Below are positions 50,901 to 55,576 of a DNA stretch of 64,000 nucleotides, in pieces. The stretch lies in assembly GCF_954871325.1 (NCBI RefSeq), contig NC_088775.1:67495561-67559560 (forward strand). The letters run 5' to 3'. The translations under genes were made by a program, and so were the position numbers. The notes beneath the pieces are model-generated. The model ran no database searches. It worked only from the letters and a program-made list of their open reading frames with translations, and was not told the DNA's origin. The stretch is from Gordionus sp. m RMFG-2023. Lineage: Eukaryota; Nematomorpha; Gordioida; Chordodea; Parachordodidae. The stretch's first letter is position 1. Each line of letters opens with the position of its first letter.

Positions 50901-52695
50901 ATGCACCAATTTTTTTAATATATCAGATCGACTCGAATCATTCATAATTTTTAAGAATATCTTATCGGCATTAAATTTGCCGATCCGTATATAAAACAAA
51001 ATAACGAATAGAAAATTGTTTTTGAGTTTTTTAAAAAAATATGGAAATTATTCTTTTTATTCAAATATCTAAATAATTTTATTTATTTACGGTTTATTTT
51101 ATCCTATAACTTTTCTAATGTTATTAAAAATTGAACGGCTGATATCGCTAATCGGCCCTTATCAACTTGCTTTCGGCAAGCTCGGATTGGATCTGCCTTT
51201 AAATAGCTCTATCGGTACTCCTCTAATTATAATATAAAACCTAAGCTTGAGTTTATTATTTCTTTTATATAAAATTTCCAGTAAAAAGTTACAAGAACAT
51301 TCTAAAGTAGGCCTATTCAAAAAAATTCGAATAATTACGAATACGAATAATAAATTATTTGTTTTATTCGAATACGAATAATTATTTATTCGATTCGAAT
51401 AAAACTAATTATTCGGAGTATTTAATATATCATTTATTACTAATGTTTTACCATTATTAATAAATTGCTTTTAATAAATCTAACATTTGTCATTTCTATT
51501 TGATGAATTCCAATCTGATAGGTAATGTGTTTATAAAAAGACTAGCACAAATTTAAAAAATCTCTGAAGTGAAAATTAAAGCAATATTTAAATTTTTATT
51601 TGCCGTATTTTTCGAATCTCAAGAGAAGTTTATTTTTTGAATCTCATAATAAATTATATTAAAAAATGACACAAACCAAAGGTAAATAAAAATATAATGC
51701 ATCTCAAAAATAAATTATTGTTAGTAGCCTAATTATGTTAGAGGAGAATGCTTCTGATAAAATAGTTATGCTTGATATTGAATTTGACAAAATCTCCTCA
51801 CAAAAAGATGGATATAGGATCAATATCAAATAAATAAAGAGAAAAGGCTGCTTGCAATCAGAGAGCATTATAAAATGTAAAGGCAAAACAACATCCCCTC
51901 TTATTTATCATTATAATAGGTTCATTCACACCTAGGGATTACCTATTTATACAAGGAACATCAATTGCTTGTGAAAGACTTTTCTTAGTTGGAACTAATT
52001 TGTTGTCAAAAAAATCGTTTGTCATAGGAAGAAAATATAAGAAAAATTCTTTACCTTAAATATTGGCTTAGAATTATGTATTAAATTAATAATATACATT
52101 TTAATTTTGTTTATAACTTGATATATATTTTTTATCATCAAATTATTGATTACATATTTTTTATTATCAGATTATTATTATAATTTTTTCTGTTTGAAAT
52201 CAAATTTGCAATAAAAAGATTTGTCTCGAATAATTCGAATCGAATACAAATAGTAGATTTTGTTATTAAACGAATCGAATATGAATTATGCACTATTCGA
52301 TTCGAATTCATTTTTGAATAGGCCTATTCTAAAGTGATCTTTTCACACTGATAAACTTATAACTGTTATCATTTACATGTCCATCAATCATGTTTAAACT
52401 AACATATATTTTACCATATATATTAAAATTAGCAAATGATTCAGGTACAGATCAAAACAATAAAGCTATAGACGCCTTCCTTTCGGCTCTACCTAAAGAC
52501 GCTTATGAAACTAGTTCATCCGCTCTTAATTCTCAAAATAATCCAGGGTTAGCTTACCTCGATAATTCCTCCGATAGAGACCGAACCGTCGCTATTTTGG
52601 ACGCGGTCATAGCTCATCAAATCAACCAAAACGTGAGAGATGCCGAAAGCATAGAGCTTTGGAACCCACTCAAGCACTGTTCTAGAACCATCTAG
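8606..52695 (+). CDS. NCOR1: Nuclear receptor corepressor (NCOR/SMRTER-like) gene, 20 coding exons
   Basis: NCOR/SMRT proteins are nuclear scaffolds that recruit and activate HDAC3 and bind unliganded nuclear receptors. Exons joined by matched phases give the family order: Gln/Pro-rich N-terminus; coiled coil (13.3 kb); basic block with REFFENQYPELRDDRLEKER (compare REYYEKQFPEIRKQREQQER in NCOR1); YARTETDLEEITKRLHEQE (IARSEHEISEIIDGLSEQE); SANT1 with IWTLEERETFKKCYTSNP and VLFYYLTKKGENYKKLVRR; and a terminal ILDAVIAHQINQNVRDAE matching FIDVIITRQIASDKDARE, a CoRNR-box region. The predicted length is about 1,250 residues against about 2,400 in vertebrates. No SANT2 was found. Introns range from under 100 bp to about 10.9 kb and are full of transposons. 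The family assignment is secure; some exon ends are provisional. Confidence 0.9.
8982..9827 (+). other. Intron 1, no further feature
   Basis: AT-rich intron with scattered GGTTCGGGC and GGGCCCGAAC motifs (about 9,045-9,340) that resemble decayed hAT subterminal sequence. No intact end was identified. Confidence 0.5.
9828..9973 (+). CDS. NCOR1: NCOR-like exon 2
   Basis: The acceptor ends TTAAATAG. The frame reads MVQKLAQLQNVFNDPKQ and ends in an acidic/basic run. The donor AG|GTTTATT leaves phase 2, which continues correctly into exon 3. Confidence 0.7.
10147..10524 (+). CDS. NCOR1: NCOR-like exon 3, Gln/Pro-rich
   Basis: The frame reads FLLSLAALHRQQQQQQFYLQ followed by a second glutamine run and a Pro/Phe/His-rich segment, a composition typical of the NCOR N-terminus. 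Phase 2 at both ends; the donor is AATAG|GTTTCA. Confidence 0.75.
10602..10740 (+). CDS. NCOR1: NCOR-like exon 4
   Basis: Acceptor TTCGAATTTAG. The frame reads IQMDYSPNQTSSALDKCHAL and ends SYLNYARK before donor GTATAG. Phase 2 in, phase 0 out. No motif is recognised. Confidence 0.7.
11003..12064 (+). mobile_element. Decayed hAT transposon in intron 4
   Basis: Ends AGGCTGTACCAATAT (left) and ATCGTTGCACTTCT (right) are approximate inverted repeats with CGATAT-type motifs. On the plus strand at 11,309-11,400 a hAT dimerisation relic reads LPTLANLALKYLAYKSISSE then LVFSTAD. A fragment of the TAGTGTTG family end (CGCTTAACAACACC) lies near 11,585-11,598. The flanking 8 bp are A-rich on both sides and cannot prove a duplication. 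Confidence 0.65.
12065..12926. other. Distal part of intron 4, no gene
   Basis: AT-rich sequence. Near 12,632 the motif GGACACAGCCTAA matches the terminus of the Harbinger-like MITE at 3,133-3,218, suggesting a decayed relative. Confidence 0.4.
12927..13388 (+). CDS. NCOR1: NCOR-like exon 5 with coiled coil
   Basis: 154 codons in phase 0 between acceptor CCACTTTAG and donor GTATGT. The C-terminal third reads IIAEIQRLDNAIDASENRIL and ALNKAK, matching the NCOR coiled coil of the form MDRVDREIAKVEQQILKLKKK, which in the family contributes to TBL1/GPS2 assembly. The rest is Ser/Pro/Asn-rich. Confidence 0.85.
13425..13520. repeat. Solo hAT-like end, TAGTGCTGTTAATCGACTAAG
   Basis: Begins TAGTGCTGTTAATCGAC and contains the palindromic CGACTAAGTCTAGTCGAC-type sequence. 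It resembles, but is not identical to, the TAGTGTTGTTAAACGG family. No partner end was found within the intron. Confidence 0.4.
13521..16193. other. Intron 5 proximal part with a direct duplication
   Basis: No gene was seen. Two related segments at about 15,543-15,670 and 15,722-15,840 share TATATTATAG(T/A)ACATTAGT and AAAATTAAGGTAAATCTTAT, a direct duplication with about 180-bp spacing. At 13,762 the phrase AGCTGATAGCCCGTC starts a sequence that may be another element's edge. The remainder is AT-rich and unremarkable. Confidence 0.5.
16202..16815. mobile_element. 614-bp hAT MITE with perfect 8-bp duplication
   Basis: Terminal inverted repeats AGGGATGTACCGATA and TATCGGTACACCCCT are flanked by identical AATAAGCT at 16,194-16,201 and 16,816-16,823. 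Subterminal regions are dense in CGATAT/ATCGGATCGG motifs. No transposase remains. Confidence 0.92.
17060..17247. mobile_element. TAGTGTTG-family MITE, left end lost
   Basis: Ends with GAGTTAGCCGTTTTTAAAAA then CGACTCAAATCGAGCC and CAACACTA, and includes the family core GCGAAATCTCGAGATTA. The left terminus is degraded. Confidence 0.65.
18057..18240. mobile_element. TAGTGTTG-family MITE fragment
   Basis: Contains ACGGCTAACTCAATG, ATTATGCAAGCCTAAAG and GCGAAATCTCGATGCTTAGG, all family core motifs. Neither terminus is intact. Confidence 0.6.
18700..18861 (+). CDS. NCOR1: NCOR-like exon 6
   Basis: 54 codons in phase 0 between acceptor TCTATTCAG and donor GTATTA. It reads VEMSEEINSRFAKLSRS, then VHRSLGVKETSLQEMRTE. 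The HRS...E spacing is loosely similar to the HRSIVQIIYDENRKKAEEAH segment of NCOR1; that resemblance is weak, and the assignment rests mainly on phase and position. Confidence 0.65.
19317..21593 (-). mobile_element. 2.3-kb decayed hAT with perfect 8-bp duplication
   Basis: Ends TAGAGGTGGGCGCGGGCC and GGCCCGCACCCACCTCTA are flanked by identical GTCAAACT (19,309-19,316 and 21,594-21,601). Subterminal regions are rich in TCACGCC/CACGGC motifs. Minus-strand transposase relics include TRWNSVYIMIQSFLKSYSEI (within 20,101-20,457) and SSERLFSLANLLLEERL (about 19,560-19,620), the latter from the C-terminal dimerisation domain. Many frame breaks are present. Confidence 0.9.
20574..20796. mobile_element. 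Intact 223-bp TAGTGTTG-family MITE nested in the hAT
   Basis: Termini TAGTGTTGTTAAACGGCTCG and its mirror image ending CGTTTAACAACACTA pair over about 55 bp. Flanks are identical CTCACAAC (20,566-20,573 and 20,797-20,804). It splits the transposase relic of the host hAT, so it is younger than that element. It is the best reference copy for the fragments at 951, 17,060, 18,057 and 21,907. Confidence 0.92.
21907..22020. mobile_element. TAGTGTTG-family MITE, right part lost
   Basis: Starts TAGTGTTGTTAAACTGCTCG and continues with ATTACGCAAGCCTGAAAAT and GCAAAATCTCGACACTT, matching the first half of the family. Confidence 0.7.
22248..22393 (+). CDS. NCOR1: NCOR-like exon 7
   Basis: The frame reads LSQDRHDKISSYHLSPSSST and continues to PRFESK. 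Donor AA|GTCAAT leaves phase 2, which joins exon 8 to give ESKNPLVKKM. The acceptor (TTTTAAAG) is weak and an upstream alternative AG is possible. Confidence 0.7.
22451..22517 (+). CDS. NCOR1: NCOR-like exon 8
   Basis: 67-bp exon between TTTTTACAG and GTTTTT. It encodes NPLVKKMIGQYLTKKRQDDY, comparable to the NCOR1 segment TNQVMRKKLILFFKRRNHAR. Confidence 0.85.
22728..22813 (+). CDS. NCOR1: NCOR-like exon 9
   Basis: Encodes SLKYDETYQEKWDAWNESIT then KFKKIAKRR, matching CQRYDQLMEAWEKKVDRIEN in NCOR1. Donor AG|GTTACT, phase 2. Confidence 0.88.
22933..23019 (+). CDS. NCOR1: NCOR-like exon 10
   Basis: Acceptor CATCAATCAG, donor AATAG|GTCATT. Encodes NKDSKAREFFENQYPELRDD and RLEKERLNR, nearly collinear with the NCOR1 segment AKESKTREYYEKQFPEIRKQ. 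This is the strongest family match in the window. Confidence 0.92.
23020..25212. other. Intron 10, proximal part
   Basis: No gene. A segment at about 23,560-23,640 (ATAAATTTTATTGGAGGTCT, GGCCTTTGGCTATATTA) is related to 42,130-42,175, so both are copies of one dispersed repeat. A G-run lies at about 24,390-24,399. Confidence 0.5.
25735..25812. repeat. GGAGCG-rich hAT-like end fragment
   Basis: GGAGCTACTCCCGCTCCTC and GCGCCGCTCCTTAACAAGAC resemble the solo end at about 705-755. It lies within the MULE-like element and no partner was found. Confidence 0.4.
26445..29238 (-). mobile_element. Broken LTR retrotransposon fossil (Ty3/Gypsy-like)
   Basis: Two direct repeats of about 250 bp (26,445-26,696 and 28,976-29,238) form the LTRs. 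On the minus strand the ends fit TG...CA (TGTTAAGTAGTTGTAATTG at one end). Parts seen between them, all minus strand: a gag-like region (about 28.2-28.6 kb), a retropepsin-like protease (27,519-27,824) and a segment like the C-terminal domain of an integrase (about 27.1-27.4 kb). It is broken, with several breaks. It sits inside the MULE-like element and is therefore younger than it. The LTRs differ at a modest number of sites, suggesting moderate age. Confidence 0.8.
29500..31140 (+). pseudogene. MULE-like transposase remnant
   Basis: Decayed coding sequence readable in changing frames. Recognisable pieces are DVSILLIDATGSLNR (near 30,220-30,260), PVAQMLSETQDIIHISLWLN with PKIVVTDHYVLLGGVARSLA (30,323-30,500), and a segment IESYFNNL followed by LTLHLISFLKAF (about 30,935-31,030). 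The DATGS, VVTD and ESYFN pattern is that of DDE transposases of a MULE/NOF-like family in invertebrates. Several stops and frame changes make it non-functional. The family name is from memory of motif style and is tentative. Confidence 0.55.
31987..32886. repeat. Tandem repeats (~245 bp) in the right terminus of the MULE-like element
   Basis: Successive units carry GCTGG(T/C)CAAAATTTGACC (31,987 and 32,232, 245 bp apart), ACCAAATTAATAAC, a motif like TTAAGCACTAAATA and ACTAA(C)CTCTACTAACG. A third diverged unit begins near 32,512. The left terminus shows only the outermost unit. Confidence 0.75.
32887..33890. other. Distal intron 10, no gene
   Basis: AT-rich. A run of about 14 C bases lies at 33,781-33,795. 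Nothing coding was recognised before the exon at 33,891. Confidence 0.5.
33891..33975 (+). CDS. NCOR1: NCOR-like exon 11
   Basis: Acceptor AAATCAACAG, donor GAG|GTTCCT. Encodes IWTRNTMGN and YARTETDLEEITKRLHEQE, which align with RVGQRGAGLSAT and IARSEHEISEIIDGLSEQE of NCOR1, the start of the deacetylase-activating region. Joined in phase to exon 10 across a 10.9-kb intron. Confidence 0.92.
34113..34145. repeat. Solo TAGAGATCTGCAAAGCCC end
   Basis: Same terminus as the element at 38,927-39,200. No partner end was seen nearby. Confidence 0.5.
34363..37895 (-). mobile_element. Decayed hAT transposon (TTF/ZMYM1-like) in intron 11
   Basis: The left end CAGGGCGTAGCCAGGAATTT followed by G-runs is a typical terminus of this hAT group. 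The right end is degraded and is placed near the G/C-run-rich stretch at 37,838-37,895. It carries a decayed minus-strand transposase (34,567-36,535). A minus open frame at 37,008-37,226 with a Ser/Glu-rich tail may be the transposase N-terminus. No target duplication was identified. Confidence 0.75.
34567..36535 (-). pseudogene. hAT transposase remnant, ZMYM1-like
   Basis: From N to C on the minus strand: TTF-type zinc-finger remnant (GQPGFRNWKNALAAKKG, HESSKAHLNSITIWHDKN); LPFRGTG; the segment NAQYTSPQIQNEVISIM; a YDGANVMSG motif near 35,790; and the C-terminal dimerisation domain CSAAIIIGISTASCEASFST then LKRVLSNSRESM. The order matches ZMYM1-like hAT transposases. At least three frame breaks separate the pieces. 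Confidence 0.85.
38000..39480. mobile_element. Element with GCGA-rich inverted termini
   Basis: About 230 bp at 38,020-38,245 are packed with TAGCGAA, TATCGC and ATATCGCGAAACC motifs. A mirror arrangement (TCGCGAAATG, ATTATCGCGATAAAAGTTTC, ATTCGCGATATTG) fills 39,275-39,470. The middle contains a C-run (38,391-38,411) and a nested short element (38,927-39,200). No transposase, and the exact ends are not defined. Confidence 0.55.
38927..39200. mobile_element. 274-bp MITE, TAGAGATCTGCAAAGCCC ends
   Basis: Ends TAGAGATCTGCAAAGCCC and GGCCTTGCAGACCTCT are inverted copies. The flanks TGTTCTTAT and TGTTTTTAT differ at one base. A further solo end of the family (GTCTTTGCAGATCTT) lies at about 39,927-39,942. 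Confidence 0.75.
40051..40344 (+). CDS. NCOR1: NCOR-like exon 12 (start of deacetylase-activating domain)
   Basis: 98 codons, phase 0 at both ends, acceptor CTGAATGAAG and donor ATG|GTAACT. EEKRRLFNLSAQIPRLLSSI then WESRMVYLD aligns with NEKQMRQLSVIPPMMFDAEQ and RRVKFINMN of NCOR1. The remaining 65 residues (KTDIKIETILGHELDKK and on) have no counterpart in vertebrate NCOR and separate the two halves of the domain. Confidence 0.82.
40817..41059 (+). CDS. NCOR1: NCOR-like exon 13 (SANT1, first half)
   Basis: 81 codons in phase 0 between ATTTAG and GTAATG. The C-terminal part RFAHYNIWTLEERETFKKCY then TSNPKEFETIALSLPNK matches MNVWTDHEKEIFKDKF and IQHPKNFGLIASYLERK. The SANT1 tryptophan and the PK(E/N)F pattern are conserved. 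In the family this domain binds and activates HDAC3 together with an inositol phosphate. Confidence 0.92.
41131..42735. mobile_element. 1.6-kb non-autonomous hAT with perfect 8-bp duplication
   Basis: Ends CAGGGATGTGAACCC and GGGTTCACATCCCTT, flanked by identical CTTTAAAG (41,123-41,130 and 42,736-42,743). It occupies nearly all of intron 13. It contains another hAT-like element, a repeat related to 23.5 kb and two long G-runs. Confidence 0.9.
41299..42059. mobile_element. 761-bp hAT MITE nested in the previous element
   Basis: Ends CAGAGTTGTTAAAAG and CTTAAACAACTCTG; the flanks TTACCTAC and TTGCCTAC differ at one base. Subterminal regions carry repeated TATCTAGATACAGATAC motifs in inverted order. 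Confidence 0.85.
42851..42985 (+). CDS. NCOR1: NCOR-like exon 14 (SANT1, second half)
   Basis: 45 codons in phase 0 between AATAAATAG and GTATTG. SVSDCVLFYYLTKKGENYKK then LVRRKIAKRRKI matches SVPDCVLYYYLTKKNENYKA and LVRRNYGKRRGR of NCOR1 almost residue for residue. The lysine-rich helix that contacts inositol phosphate and HDAC3 in the family is retained. Confidence 0.95.
43071..43161 (+). CDS. NCOR1: NCOR-like exon 15
   Basis: Acceptor ATATATAG, donor GCGAAG|GTTAAT. Encodes PQTPSKNVDDLVNLSMDDNS and an Asn-rich tail; phase 1 out, continuing correctly into exon 16. No domain recognised. Confidence 0.75.
43359..43450 (+). CDS. NCOR1: NCOR-like exon 16
   Basis: Acceptor TGTCATTTAG. Encodes ELNETLQANRLDRVIENIQI then KEVVLNSDKLE. 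The donor is ambiguous: GAG|GTCGAT (phase 0) fits exon 17, while a later GC|GTAACT is also possible. Confidence 0.65.
43592..43705 (+). CDS. NCOR1: NCOR-like exon 17 (provisional)
   Basis: The frame AEPFTDINHPIFNNMLENMS then LGNRINHKYTYKANTN is open after acceptor TTTATAGAG. A donor CAA|GTATAT is chosen, otherwise the frame stops 16 bases later. This phase does not fit exon 18, so an end is wrong or an exon is missing. Confidence 0.5.
43706..44829. other. Intron 17 proximal part, no gene recognised
   Basis: AT-rich sequence without a recognised exon. This interval and the tail of intron 17 (48,961-49,354) are where a missing phase-correcting exon would be sought. Confidence 0.4.
46024..48819 (-). 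mobile_element. Decayed hAT transposon (ZMYM1-like) inside the LINE
   Basis: Left CAGTAGCGTACGCAAG followed by a G-run; right C-run followed by GCTGCGTACGCCAAGG. These are imperfect inverted ends of the CAGTGGCGTACGC type. Flanking 8-bp copies do not match. The transposase relic fills the interior on the minus strand. Insertion into the LINE gives the relative age. Confidence 0.83.
46488..48394 (-). pseudogene. hAT transposase remnant, ZMYM1-like
   Basis: N to C on the minus strand: LALRGHKDSGSLNF (48.2-48.3 kb); LSPRIQNEIIDICNNIILEK then FSILADETMDIAGIEQMSLC (47.9-48.1 kb); MIRGQGYDEARAMSGQFNGL then HCAAHSLNLAISDSC (47.6-47.8 kb); PTRWSLRHQAVTAFIEL (47.4 kb); and the dimerisation domain ILATLPISTATNERTFSSLR then RLKTYLRSTTSESRLNGLAL (46.6 kb). 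At least three frame changes interrupt it. Confidence 0.9.
49355..49549 (+). CDS. NCOR1: NCOR-like exon 18
   Basis: Acceptor TTATCTTTTAG. The only open frame needs phase 1 in and reads TAHLARPRSAQTTQKVFTPG then LDKDPYEFRPELPFDQLN. Donor T|GTAAAA (phase 1) joins exon 19 exactly. Base composition is clearly coding-like against the AT-rich flanks. Confidence 0.75.
49550..50608. other. Intron 18, no feature
   Basis: AT-rich intron without recognised exon or transposon ends. Confidence 0.5.
50609..50827 (+). CDS. NCOR1: NCOR-like exon 19
   Basis: Phase 1 in and out: acceptor TTCTTAAAG (weak), donor TCGG|GTAAAT. Reads LPHRDANPFNESFFPSLQHS then TEKRLKLNRHIGSSENKID. No domain recognised; the phase agrees with both neighbours. 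Confidence 0.75.
50897..51224. mobile_element. 328-bp hAT-like MITE in intron 19
   Basis: Ends AGGAATGCACCAAT and ATCGGTACTCCTCT are imperfect inverted repeats of the AGGGATGTACCGAT type seen at 16,202-16,815. Inside are GCCGATC and ATCGGC motifs. The flanking duplication is not clear. Confidence 0.65.
51308..52326 (+). mobile_element. 1.0-kb hAT relic with perfect 8-bp duplication
   Basis: Ends TAGGCCTATTCAAAAA and TTTTTGAATAGGCCTA are flanked by identical TTCTAAAG (51,300-51,307 and 52,327-52,334). Subterminal regions are full of ATTCGAAT motifs. Near 51,960-52,000 on the plus strand, IACERLFLVGTNLLSKKSF is the remnant of the hAT dimerisation domain. The rest of the transposase is gone. 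Confidence 0.9.
52445..52695 (+). CDS. NCOR1: NCOR-like terminal exon 20 with CoRNR-box motif
   Basis: Acceptor TGATTCAG, phase 1 in. Reads GTDQNNKAIDAFLSALPKDA then the receptor-interaction motif ILDAVIAHQINQNVRDAE and stops after LKHCSRTI. The LxxVI core and the following QI and RD residues coincide with FIDVIITRQIASDKDARE of NCOR1, one of its CoRNR boxes that dock on nuclear receptors. In vertebrates this motif is several hundred residues from the end; here the protein ends about 20 residues after it. Confidence 0.88.
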
Positions 52696-53359
52696 AAAAA
52701 ATGTTTCCCCCTATATAGTCTCGGGTTTAAATTGGAATGTTCCAGATTATGTTTCATGGAGAACTTTAAAAAAAAGAATGCCCTCCACAAATTAAATCTT
52801 ATACTATATAAATATATTTTATATCTACCCGCAGGATATTAATTTTTTTTAATAATGTATTTTCGTTATTACAATATATTATATTTGGGTTAAAAAATTC
52901 TAATTGTATTTAAGTTTTAAATTTTATTTTTACACCAAACTAATGCATTAAAAACTTGAGAAGCACCCCAATTCTAAGCCAACCGACCATAAATTATAAA
53001 GGACTGTTTTTATGCAAATACGATGATGTGTAATATTTTTAAAAACTAACTATCATTATTATTTTTTAAATATAATTTTTTTTATTAACTGATTGAAAAA
53101 CGTGCTTTTGATCCAAAGTAATCTCATAACTTTTTAAAATTGATTCAATATTATCTGTCTTCAAATTTTAATTGTATTTGTGGATGGTACTTGTTTAAAT
53201 TATTCGAAATTGATATGGATAAAAAGTATTTACTATTTAACTCCTAATATATTTATTTTTGTTTGATAAATATGTAAAAATACATGTATTTTAATTCAAT
53301 TTTAATTCGCCTATACACAGATTGTTTTAGGTTTCATTTGTTGTAAACCTTATTTGTTA

Positions 53360-53365
53360 AATAAA
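53360..53365 (+). promoter_or_regulatory. Possible polyadenylation signal AATAAA
   Basis: AATAAA about 665 bp after the NCOR-like stop codon, in a T/GT-rich context. Earlier hexamers in this AT-rich 3' region cannot be excluded. Confidence 0.3.
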
Positions 53366-53399
53366 GTTGTTTAGATATTATATATTTATAGGTAAATAA

Positions 53400-55448
53400 A
53401 AAGTTCCTGCATTTTAACTGCATGAGTCCAGAATTGGAGCGCGCTATCTACTTTAAACCTGCAAAATCGATTTTTTTTTGCCCAAACCCAACCACGGCAA
53501 ATTTTTTGAACTAGACCTGGCCTTTAGTGGCCTGTATTTTCAAAATAGGGAAGAAATCTCAAAATATTTATTTTATTTTAATGTTATGCATTAAATTAAA
53601 ATCATATTTAAAACTTATGTTATGACAATTCAATATGAGTATGGCCAACTTGAATAAACAATGAAGCTGATAAAGAATGAATAGGTAAAAATCATTATCT
53701 TTTTAAAAAAAAAATTTAAATTGTATATATTTAAAAATAATGATATGGCCAGGTCATTAGGTTATATGAAAATGTTAATCGCCTAAATATCACTTAAATA
53801 GGGCTACACCGATCCACAATTTTTTCACTGATGCGAATTTATTTCAAACGGCACCGACATCGATATTTACATTGATTTTTTTGTCATTATTTTATACAAT
53901 ACAAGATAATGGAATAATAAAAATCTGTTTATAAATTTTTAATCAGAATTACTTATCCCAGCTCTTAAAAATTAAAAAAGAGCCTCAGACCAAAAAACCA
54001 AAAGAAAATTTTTTTTAAAAAAAATGGAGAAAAAAAGGAAAAGAAACGAGAATAAAATACGAAAAATAGCAATGTCACCAAATACTTATAAACCAAAATC
54101 GGGTGTCCTCGATCAAATACTTTTTAGCCTATACTAAAAAAGCAATTAATTATCCAAACTAAGCCGACAGCCTTAAAACTTATAAATTCTAAAAATATGG
54201 CTTATTATAGTGCACACAAATTAAGCATTTCAAACGTTGCGTTGCAAATGCAACATTTTTAATAAGTTCTTAAAAAAAAGATTTGTCTTTTGAAAATTAT
54301 ATTATTGTCTGCGTTCTTATTTCTTTAATTTCTAAATATTCCTTTTTAGGATATAAGTAAGATATTTATATAATATTACACAGCGAATAATAATATAAAG
54401 TAAAGAAAAAGCAAACCTATTTGCGTTTTTTAAAATGGTTGCTAACGCCAAACTGTAATTTTACCAATTTGCACGAGGTCATATGAAATGCATTATTTGC
54501 GTGAAACGCTCAATTTGTGCGCACTATTAAGCTATATAGTCCATATAAAATAAATACATATAAGTTCTATATTGATTATTTTTAATGATGAACAGAATTT
54601 TCACTTATCTATTTTAGCCTTAATACAAATAAGAAATCTCAGGGGGCTTAAAAAAAATTTTTTAATTTTAAAAATGACTTATTTTTATTTAACGTTTTAA
54701 AAGTGACCTTTTATTTTAAGTTTCTGAAAATAAGCATAAAATCAATATCGGTCATATTTTTTAAAAATATCGGCCGATCTGATATTTTTTACAAACATGA
54801 TAACAATAAAAGAAGCGTAGACATAATGCCTGATCTGATCAAGCTAGAATTCCTTAAATATAGTAGCAATTTCAACGCATATGAGGGAGAGTAGAAATAT
54901 TTTTCAAAATTTGTAACAATTTTGACGATGAAAAATCTCCAGCGTTCCTTCATAGTTTGCCAGATGACGAATACGTATGGAGGCCGAACTCGCTGACCCC
55001 TTAGCGCTAATAGGAAATTCAAGTTATTACATGATAAATGCCAAGATCGCCGAATTCTCCGCGGGAGTCAAAAAAGGAGGAAACGTATTCCAATTGGGTG
55101 ACCCACGTTGACCATTGAAAGGATTATCGAGAATCGCAACTTCATCTAAAGAAATAAGACATAGGTTAAGTTGAGACAGAGTATAACTTGATATGCCTTG
55201 AATATGGGTACTGGAGTAAATAAACTAGAGCTAACTGAGGAAAAAATAATATTCAAGTTAGAGGAAGGGTCAGTTTCTAGCAGAGACCGAGGTAATATAA
55301 CTTGATATAAGAACATGAGGAAAACACAGGACTCACATAAAGCAACTCACAATTTATAAGCCACGATGCTATATAAAGGGTGAGTTGAAGCAGAGACCGA
55401 GGTAATACAGCTTGAAATAAGAACATAAGGAAAACACAGGACTCATAC
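53400..55448. other. Downstream flank with a CGATAT-type hAT fragment
   Basis: A left end AGGGCTACACCGAT begins near 53,802 and is followed by sequence like that at 759-850. CGGCCGAT motifs reappear at about 54,740-54,790, but no right terminus is seen. At 55,277-55,333 and 55,388-55,447 a 57-bp segment (GCAGAGACCGAGGTAATA...) is duplicated directly, 111 bp apart. Confidence 0.45.
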
Positions 55449-55576
55449 CCACGACACTTATATTGGACAACAGCCATGGGCACCGCGGCCCCATCACCAC
55501 AATCTGCGATGACAACGTCTGCGTTAACTTTAAATATTGTTGCAGAAGTTAGTAAAATCATAAGAAACAAGTCCAT
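55449..55576 (-). CDS. Candidate first exon of a small secreted protein
   Basis: ATG at 55,576 opens MDLFLMILLTSATIFKVNAD, which looks like a signal peptide with a hydrophobic core and an Ala cleavage site, then VVIADCGDGAAVPMAVVQYK and C. A good donor GTATGAGT follows. The DCG..(9-11)..C spacing recalls the start of ML/NPC2-type lipid-binding domains, but this is only a short resemblance. A possible next exon lies near 55,100-55,155 (minus; after TATTTCTTTAG), but its phase does not join cleanly. Confidence 0.4.
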
